Shown here: one piece after another, positions 56,877 through 64,000 of the stretch
Layout: every line of letters begins with the position of its first letter
How positions within the stretch are numbered: position 1 is the stretch's first letter
DNA from: Saccharothrix obliqua
GTDB taxonomy: Bacteria; Actinomycetota; Actinomycetes; Mycobacteriales; Pseudonocardiaceae
Assembly: GCF_019375475.1 (NCBI RefSeq)
Contig: NZ_JAHXGQ010000004.1
Span: 1-64,000 of the forward strand
Length of the DNA stretch: 64,000 nucleotides
Reading direction: 5' to 3'
The notes under the pieces: model-generated
The model's input: only the letters and a program-made list of their open reading frames with translations
What the model was told of the DNA's origin: nothing
The model's database searches: none
Made by a program: the position numbers and the translations under genes

Positions 56877-57704
56877 TTAGGGGGTCTTGTGCCAGGGGGC
56901 GTCGGGGTCGGCGAGGGTGTCGAGCAGGAGTTGGCACCAGGTGACCGCGGCGTTGACGGCGAGGTGTGCGTGTCGGGGGTGGAGCCCGACACGGGGGCCT
57001 GCCGCGCCGTGGCCGGTGCCGTAGCCGCGGTTGCGGAGTTCGCCGAGTCCGATGGCGATGGTGGTGACGGCGCCGAGGATCTTGCGGACGGCGTCGCTGC
57101 CGTCGGGGCCGGGTGAGCAGCTGGAGGGGTGCAGGCCGAGGGTTTCCTGGGCAGCGCGTGCGAGTGCGGGGAGGTCGTCTTTGTCGTTGACGTGGCGGCC
57201 GCATTCGGTGAGTACCGCCTTGGCGGTGCTCTCGATGAGTTCCTTCGCGCTGCCGATGGCCAGGGCGGGGTCGTCGATGATCGTGCGTTGGATGCGGTCG
57301 AGTTGTTCCTGGATGCCGGAGGCGTCGACGAGAGCGGCCAGGGACCGCAGCGGGGTGGGGTCGGCGGGCGGGGTGATCCAGCCGGTCGCGGGGTCGACGG
57401 TGCAGCCGTCGCGGCGCAGGGAGTCGTGGAAGCGTCGCAGCTCGGCGGTGCCGGGGGCCAATTCGGCGAGCAGCCGCTCGAATGCCCGGCAGGCGCGGCC
57501 GACATGGGCGGGGTCGGTCCAGTCGACGGCTTCGAGGTAGTGCTGGGTGACGGCCCGCCGCACGTCGGAGTCGCCTCGGGCGTAGTCGGGCTTGGGGGCG
57601 AAACCTTCGTCCTGGAACGCGTCGGCGACGCGCATGTAACTGCTGATGTCGGTCATGAGCCGGCGGAACTGGCCGCGGGTGCTGCGGCTGATCAGGTCTC
57701 TCAC
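56877..57704 (-). CDS. Abortive-infection (Abi) C-terminal-domain protein
   Basis: A 275-residue protein from GTG 57704 with AGGAGAAGG upstream; the frame is open further up, but homology and the ribosome site support this start. The C-terminal ~130 residues match the Abi_C domain: SAKELIESTAKAVLTECGRH, LPALARAAQETLGLH, GAVTTIAIGLGELRNRGYGT, GHGAAGPRVGLHPRHAHLAV. The conserved G-L-x-x-RHA and GTGHG elements are present. The N-terminal part is helical and unrecognised. Proteins with this domain are linked to phage-induced growth arrest, but activity of this one is unproven. It is convergent with the SGNH gene. Confidence 0.82.
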   Translation of the reverse strand: MRDLISRSTRGQFRRLMTDISSYMRVADAFQDEGFAPKPDYARGDSDVRRAVTQHYLEAVDWTDPAHVGRACRAFERLLAELAPGTAELRRFHDSLRRDGCTVDPATGWITPPADPTPLRSLAALVDASGIQEQLDRIQRTIIDDPALAIGSAKELIESTAKAVLTECGRHVNDKDDLPALARAAQETLGLHPSSCSPGPDGSDAVRKILGAVTTIAIGLGELRNRGYGTGHGAAGPRVGLHPRHAHLAVNAAVTWCQLLLDTLADPDAPWHKTP

Positions 57705-57881
57705 ACTCGGGCCTTCTCCTCGTGGGCTCGTGCCGCAGCCCTGAACTCGGCCACGGCGCGGACGCTTACCACCACGAGTGGAATAGCGGAGAGTTTCGGC
57801 ATGGACGCGAAGCGTAGCCAACGGGGTCGCCAGTCGAGAGTGGCGAGCAGCCGGGCGCCAAGCACGGCAGGGAACCCGGGC

Positions 57882-58676
57882 TCAGGGCGTCCCGAGCCGG
57901 CCGATCACGACGGTCGCGTCCAGTTCCGCCGAACGCGCCACGTCGGCGGTGAACCCGGCGGCCGTGAAGGCTGATGCCGTCGACCCCGCCTGGGCGGCGC
58001 TGGTCTCGATCAGCAGGGCGCCACCCGGAGCCAGCCAGGCCGGGGCCTGCGCGATCACCCGACGCTGCACGTCCAAGCCGTCCGCACCACCGTCCAACGC
58101 CACCAGCGGCTCGTGGTCGCGGGCCTCCGGGGGCATCGTGCCGATGGCGTCGGTCGGCACGTAAGGCGCGTTCGCCACCAGCACGTCCACCCGACCGGCC
58201 AACGCCGGGGGCAGCGCGGCGAACAGGTCGCCCTCGTGCACCCGCTCCGGGTCCAGGTTCCGGCGCGCGCACCGGACGGCCGCCGGGTCCACGTCGGCCG
58301 CGTGCACCACCGCCGCCGCCTCGGCCGCCAACGCCGCGCCCACGGCGCCGGACCCGCAGCACAGGTCCACCACGACGGCACCGGGCCGCACCAACGGCGC
58401 CGCGCGCTCGACCAGGAACCCGGTGCGGCGGCGCGGCACGAACACGCCCGGCTCGACCGCGATCCGCAGTCCCCGGAACTCCGCCCAGCCCAGCACCTGC
58501 TCCAGCGGCAGGCCGGCGACGCGGCGCGCCACCGACTCCGCCAACCCCGCCGCCGACCCGGCGGACGCGACCAGCAACCGCGCCTCGTCCTCGGCGAACA
58601 CGCACCCCGCGGCTCTCAGCCGCGCGACCACCTCGTCGAAGTCGAAATCGAACGCGAAGTCAGGAATCGGTCCCAC
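57882..58676 (-). CDS. PrmC/HemK-like methyltransferase (putative protein glutamine N5-methyltransferase)
   Basis: A 264-residue SAM-dependent methyltransferase. It has the PrmC-like helical N-terminus (VARLRAAGCVFAEDEARLLV, PLEQVLGWAEFRGLRIAVEP, VFVPRRRTGFLVERAAPLV), the SAM loop VVDLCCGSGAVGAALAAEAA, and NAPYVPTDAI in place of the usual NPPY. The N-A-P-Y change is shared by a group of actinobacterial paralogues, so this is probably not the release-factor enzyme itself. It overlaps the TetR gene's end by 17 bases and is probably co-transcribed with it. Confidence 0.85.
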   Translation of the reverse strand: MGPIPDFAFDFDFDEVVARLRAAGCVFAEDEARLLVASAGSAAGLAESVARRVAGLPLEQVLGWAEFRGLRIAVEPGVFVPRRRTGFLVERAAPLVRPGAVVVDLCCGSGAVGAALAAEAAAVVHAADVDPAAVRCARRNLDPERVHEGDLFAALPPALAGRVDVLVANAPYVPTDAIGTMPPEARDHEPLVALDGGADGLDVQRRVIAQAPAWLAPGGALLIETSAAQAGSTASAFTAAGFTADVARSAELDATVVIGRLGTP

Positions 58677-59454
58677 CTCCCTCCGCCGACCGGGCGACAG
58701 CGGCCTCGATGCCGTCCAGCAGCACCTCCAGGCCGATCGCGAAGTTCCGCTCCGCCTCCCGCTCCAGGTACGGCGTGCACTCGTCGGCCGCGGGCGGCTC
58801 CACCTCGCCGATCCACGCCGACAGCGGGAACCGCTCGCTCAGCTCCGCCGCGTACTCCGCCAGCACCGGCGTCCGCGCGTACCACCACTCCTCGTCCGAC
58901 ACGCCGGTCTCCCGCGCCGCACGCCGCGCGTCGGCGATCACCCCCGCCATGCCCCGCACGAACTGCCCCACCGCGCCCACCACACCACGCAGCACCACGG
59001 CGGACAGCCCCGTCTCGCGCAGGATGCCCAGCAGCGTCTCCAGCATCGTGAACTCGTTGGGCCCCAGCACCGGCCGCGCCTGCGACACCTGCAACACCCA
59101 CGGGTGCCACAGGTAGAACGCCCGCACGTCGCCCGCCCACGCGGCCAGCGCGGGCCGCCACCCGTCGTCGAGCGGGTACGCGGAGGGCAGCTCGCCGAGC
59201 ACCTTGTCGTACATCAGGTCGACCAACTCGGCCTTGTTGGGCACGTAGGTGTAGAGCGCCATCGCCGTGCGGCCCAGCCGCTCGCCCACGGCACGCATGG
59301 ACAACGCGCCCATCCCCTGCTCGTCGGCGACCGCGATGGCGGCGTCCACGACGGCGTCCACGCTCAGCCCCGGCCGGGGCGCACCGCCCTCGGCCACGCG
59401 CCACAGCAGCGAGATCGACCGGCGCGCGTCCCCTTGCCCGGCGAACACCACCAC
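58660..59454 (-). CDS. TetR/AcrR-family transcriptional regulator
   Basis: A 264-residue regulator from GTG 59454. It has the TetR helix-turn-helix (SVDAVVDAAIAVADEQGMGA, LSMRAVGERLGRTAMALYTY, VPNKAELVDLMYD) and a TetR_C_1-type ligand domain with many aromatics (WWYARTPVLAEYAAELSERF). The gap to the divergent UvrA-like gene is 74 bases and contains two inverted TTTACGG half-sites, which makes it the probable repressor of the UvrA-SIP operon and of itself. The inducer is likely a hydrophobic drug. Confidence 0.92.
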   Translation of the reverse strand: MVVFAGQGDARRSISLLWRVAEGGAPRPGLSVDAVVDAAIAVADEQGMGALSMRAVGERLGRTAMALYTYVPNKAELVDLMYDKVLGELPSAYPLDDGWRPALAAWAGDVRAFYLWHPWVLQVSQARPVLGPNEFTMLETLLGILRETGLSAVVLRGVVGAVGQFVRGMAGVIADARRAARETGVSDEEWWYARTPVLAEYAAELSERFPLSAWIGEVEPPAADECTPYLEREAERNFAIGLEVLLDGIEAAVARSAEGGGTDS

Positions 59455-59466
59455 GCTTGCATCTCC

Positions 59467-59506
59467 TTATACCGTAAACTAACCTGTCCCGGACTTTACG
59501 GCATAA
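59467..59506. promoter_or_regulatory. TetR operator: inverted TTATRCCGTAAA sites
   Basis: TTATACCGTAAA (59467-59478) and TTTACGGCATAA (59495-59506) are 12-base arms with one mismatch, 16 bases apart. Each is also a partial dyad in itself (TTTA-5-TAA), so two dimers may bind. The site fills most of the gap between the TetR start and the uvrA-like start. Confidence 0.85.
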
Positions 59507-59528
59507 ACAAACCAGGGGGAAGCAGGGC

Positions 59529-61793
<2,265 letters not shown>

Positions 61794-61806
61794 CCCGGGG
61801 AAAACC

Positions 61807-62634
61807 GTGCCACTCCTGCGCGTCACCGCCACCCACCCGATCACCCCGCACGTCACCCGCGTCCGGTTCACCGGCGACGGCCTCGACGACTTCCCCACCT
61901 GGCCCGACCAGCAGCTCAAACTGCTGTTCCCCAAGAACGGCCACCCCGTGCCCGACCTGCCCGCCGCCAAGGACGACAAGTACGGGATGGGCTGGTACCA
62001 GGCGTACCAGGCCATCCCCGAACCCGAACGCCCCTGGATGCGCAGCTACACCGTCCGCGCCCACCACCCCGACACCCACGAGATCGACGTCGACTTCGTC
62101 CTGCACCCCGACGCCGGCCCCGCGACCCGCTGGGCACAGCACGCCCAGCCCGGCGACACCCTCGGCCGCTACGGGCCCTCCGCCGCCTACCGCAAGCCGC
62201 TGGGCAGGTCCGACTGGCTGCTCCTCGCCGGCGACGAGACCGCCCTGCCCGCCATCGCCACCCACCTCGCCGCCCTGCCCGCCGGCTTCCCCACCACCGC
62301 CTACGTCGAGGTCCGCGACGCCACCGAGCACCAGCCCCTCGACACCGCGGCCGACCTCGACCTCCACTGGGTCCACCGCGGCGACACCCCACCCGGCCGC
62401 GGCACCGGCCTGCTCGACGCGGTGCGCGCCGCCCGCCTCCCCGCCGGCACGCCCTACGCGTGGCTGGCCGGCGAAGCCGGCGTCGTCCGCGGCCTGCGCC
62501 GCCACCTGGTCGACGACCGGGGCGTGGACAAGCGGCGCATCGACTTCACCGGCTACTGGCGGCTCGCCCTGACCCAGGACGACGCACCCACCGAGGAGGA
62601 CATCGCCGAGGCCAAGGAACGCGTCGCCGACTGA
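61807..62634 (+). CDS. Siderophore-interacting protein (flavin-dependent ferric reductase)
   Basis: A 275-residue SIP/ViuB-type reductase from GTG 61807, 13 bases after the UvrA-like gene. The FAD-binding motif is MRSYTVRAHHPDTHEIDVDF (RxYTxR), then GPATRWAQHAQPGDTLGRYG, LLLAGDETALPAIATHLAAL (NAD(P)H side) and YAWLAGEAGVVRGLRRHLVD. Members release iron from ferric siderophores. No siderophore synthesis or uptake genes are nearby; its link to the UvrA-like gene may reflect defence against an iron-binding or quinone drug. Confidence 0.92.
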   Translation: MPLLRVTATHPITPHVTRVRFTGDGLDDFPTWPDQQLKLLFPKNGHPVPDLPAAKDDKYGMGWYQAYQAIPEPERPWMRSYTVRAHHPDTHEIDVDFVLHPDAGPATRWAQHAQPGDTLGRYGPSAAYRKPLGRSDWLLLAGDETALPAIATHLAALPAGFPTTAYVEVRDATEHQPLDTAADLDLHWVHRGDTPPGRGTGLLDAVRAARLPAGTPYAWLAGEAGVVRGLRRHLVDDRGVDKRRIDFTGYWRLALTQDDAPTEEDIAEAKERVAD

Positions 62635-62638
62635 CCCG

Positions 62639-62671
62639 CCGGTGGGCCCCGGAGCGCCCGGGGCCCACCGG
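62639..62671. terminator. Terminator hairpin
   Basis: CCGGTGGGCCCCGG pairs perfectly with CCGGGGCCCACCGG around a 5-base loop, right after the siderophore-interacting protein gene and before the convergent CDF gene. Confidence 0.85.
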
Positions 62672-62749
62672 GAGGCGACTACTCCGCCGGCCCGCGAGGG
62701 GACACCGGGCTCGACCGTCTGGGCCACGACCGCGCGTGGTCCCCGGACC

Positions 62750-63751
62750 TCACGAAACGACATCCTCCGGTTCACGGGTGACCGGCCCGGCGTGGTGCTC
62801 GGCGGAGTGGGCGTGGATCAGGGCTCGGCGCACCTTCGGCAGCGCACCGGCCAACCGGCCCTCCGCGTCGTGGGCGATCTCGTGCGCACGCCGCAGGGAC
62901 AACCCCGGGTCGACGTCGACCTCCGCTTCGGCCACCAACCCGTGCCCCACCCAACGCAACCGGACCGCGTCGACCCCGCGCACGCCCGGCGTGCCGGCCA
63001 GGGCCCGCTCGGCGGTGTCCACCAGCGCCGGGTCGACCGCGTCGAGCACCCGGGACAGCACCTCCCGCGCCGCACCCCACAGGACAGCCAGGATCGCGAC
63101 GGTGATCAGCAACCCCACCGCGGGGTCCGCCCACCCCCAGCCGGCCCAGGACCCGGCCGCCGCCGGCAGCACCGCCAGGCTGGTGAACCCGTCGGTGCGC
63201 GCGTGCAGGCCGTCGGCGACCAGCGCCGCCGAGCCGATCCGGCGGCCGACCGCGATGCGGTAACGCGCGACCACCTCGTTGCCGGCGAACCCGACGACAC
63301 CGGCGGCGGCGACCCAGCCGAGCCCGGTCACCTCCCGCGGGTCGAGCAGCCGGTCGACCGCCGTCCACGCCGCCAGGACCGCGGAGCCGAACATCACCAG
63401 CAGGATCACCAACCCGGCCAGGTCCTCGCCGCGCCCGAGGCCGTGGGTGAAGCGCCGGGTGGCGGCGCGGCGGCCGAGCAGGAACGCGATCGCCAGCGGA
63501 ACGGCGGTCAACGCGTCGGCGAAGTTGTGCAGGGTGTCGCCCAGCAACGCGACCGACCCGCTCATCGCCACGACCACCGCCTGCGCGACCGCGGTGATCA
63601 GCAGACCCGCGAAGGAGATCCACAGCGCGCGCATCCCGCGGGCACTGGCTTCCAGCGCGGTGTCCACGTCGGTGTCGTGGCTGTGCGGTGTCACCGCGTG
63701 CCTGAACCGCGACCAGAGACCGCCGTGTGCGTGATCGTGCTGCTGGGACAT
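62750..63751 (-). CDS. Cation diffusion facilitator (CDF) metal exporter
   Basis: A 333-residue membrane transporter from ATG 63751 (GTG 63763 is an alternative). The N-terminus is His-rich (QQHDHAHGG, HSHDTD). Metal-site motifs GDTLHNFADALTA (helix 2) and ADGLHARTDGFTS (helix 5) fit the HxxxD pattern of zinc/cadmium/cobalt exporters. About six membrane spans precede a cytoplasmic domain with VGHGLVAEAEVDVDP and a His-rich tail (ALIHAHSAEHHAG). It diverges from an ArsR gene over a clear dyad, so export is probably metal-induced. Confidence 0.9.
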   Translation of the reverse strand: MSQQHDHAHGGLWSRFRHAVTPHSHDTDVDTALEASARGMRALWISFAGLLITAVAQAVVVAMSGSVALLGDTLHNFADALTAVPLAIAFLLGRRAATRRFTHGLGRGEDLAGLVILLVMFGSAVLAAWTAVDRLLDPREVTGLGWVAAAGVVGFAGNEVVARYRIAVGRRIGSAALVADGLHARTDGFTSLAVLPAAAGSWAGWGWADPAVGLLITVAILAVLWGAAREVLSRVLDAVDPALVDTAERALAGTPGVRGVDAVRLRWVGHGLVAEAEVDVDPGLSLRRAHEIAHDAEGRLAGALPKVRRALIHAHSAEHHAGPVTREPEDVVS

Positions 63752-63810
63752 GGCGAAGTCCACCCTCGTGCTCGCGCGACGTCGAACCGTGCCGCCCGAC
63801 CATAACAGGC

Positions 63811-63832
63811 TATCTGCGCATCCACGCAGATA
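63811..63832. promoter_or_regulatory. ArsR/SmtB-type operator
   Basis: TATCTGCG-catcca-CGCAGATA, perfect 8-base arms, between the divergent CDF exporter and ArsR gene. The spacing and position fit a metal-sensing ArsR repressor site. Confidence 0.8.
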
Positions 63833-63867
63833 CGCAGCAAGTGGAACAGGTGGGTAGGGTGACCGCC

Positions 63868-64000
63868 ATGCACAGCTCGCGGCCGGAGTTCGACATGCCC
63901 ACCGACGAACAGGTCCACCTCGCGGCCGAGTCGTTCCGGATGCTGGCCGACCCCACCCGGATCAAGGTGTTGTGGGCGTTGCTCCAGGGCGAGTCCTCCG
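63868..64000 (+). CDS. ArsR-family metal-responsive regulator, N-terminal part (cut by window edge)
   Basis: The frame begins at ATG 63868 (an in-frame GTG is at 63859) behind GGTAGGGTG and is open to the window end: MHSSRPEFDMPTDEQVHLAA, ESFRMLADPTRIKVLWALLQ, GESS. This is the N-terminal helix and start of the winged helix of SmtB/ArsR-type repressors (FRMLADPTRIKVLWAL). The HTH core and metal site lie outside. Its divergence from the CDF exporter with an operator between them suggests it represses that exporter until metal binds. Confidence 0.87.
   Translation, partial: MHSSRPEFDMPTDEQVHLAAESFRMLADPTRIKVLWALLQGESS

Overview
The window is about 64 kb of very GC-rich DNA with the gene style of a filamentous actinomycete. 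Many starts are GTG (a few TTG), stops and starts often overlap by 4 bases, and there are F420-type enzymes, a SARP regulator and a PknG/GlnH/GlnX locus. I infer a member of the Pseudonocardiales (Saccharothrix/Actinosynnema/Lentzea-like), but no rRNA or other species marker is present. No tRNA, rRNA or CRISPR array was seen.

Layout. 1-16.4 kb: mostly unlinked single genes. They are a SARP N-terminus cut by the edge, a metallo-beta-lactamase-fold hydrolase, an APH-like phosphotransferase, a secreted PEBP protein, a secreted alpha-lytic-type protease, a WYL regulator diverging from a DinB protein, a gene-poor kilobase (5981-6957), an alpha/beta hydrolase diverging from a second WYL regulator, a secreted orphan, a Ddn-hemerythrin fusion coupled to a GNAT gene, a broken hydrolase, an AlkZ-like winged-helix protein, a PadR-GyrI pair, a threonine aldolase-like enzyme, a flavin-binding oxidase-fold protein and a metallophosphoesterase.

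16.5-24.9 kb: a tight seven-gene operon, the most coherent system here. It encodes GlnX (membrane sensor), GlnH (amino-acid-binding lipoprotein), a coiled-coil protein, PknG (soluble Ser/Thr kinase), a PP2C phosphatase, a VWA protein and an FHA protein. PknG, the phosphatase and the FHA protein all carry extra N-terminal zinc ribbons. It reads as an external amino-acid sensor feeding a complete kinase/phosphatase/phospho-reader circuit.

25-37.8 kb: NmrA-like and MarR regulators, a 14-bp tandem repeat array, the 1300-residue helicase HrpA, an AhpD/PEP-mutase pair facing a MocR regulator, an isochorismatase-like hydrolase, a propeller-like protein coupled to an MBL hydrolase, a secreted ricin-fold protein, and a VOC/ArsR pair. 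37.8-40.2 kb: a lone tyrosine recombinase, hairpin-rich non-coding DNA and a second, broken recombinase fragment fused antisense to the start of a VOC gene, which looks like a scar of mobile DNA. 40.2-46.4 kb: core-like genes (histidine phosphatase, uppP, LLM oxidoreductase, aldo/keto reductase, HExxH metalloprotease, lipoprotein, DUF5703).

46.5-57.7 kb: accessory genes. A SWIM/SNF2 helicase pair lies below a PadR gene with a dyad. Then come a GNAT-DinB fusion, an NLR-like STAND ATPase with a putative amyloid-signalling motif at its N-terminus, a large secreted SGNH hydrolase with FG-GAP repeats, and a protein with an abortive-infection C-terminal domain. 57.9-64 kb: a PrmC-like methyltransferase and TetR gene diverge from a drug-resistance-type UvrA paralogue plus a siderophore-interacting protein, across a clear operator. 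A CDF metal exporter diverges from an ArsR gene cut by the window end.
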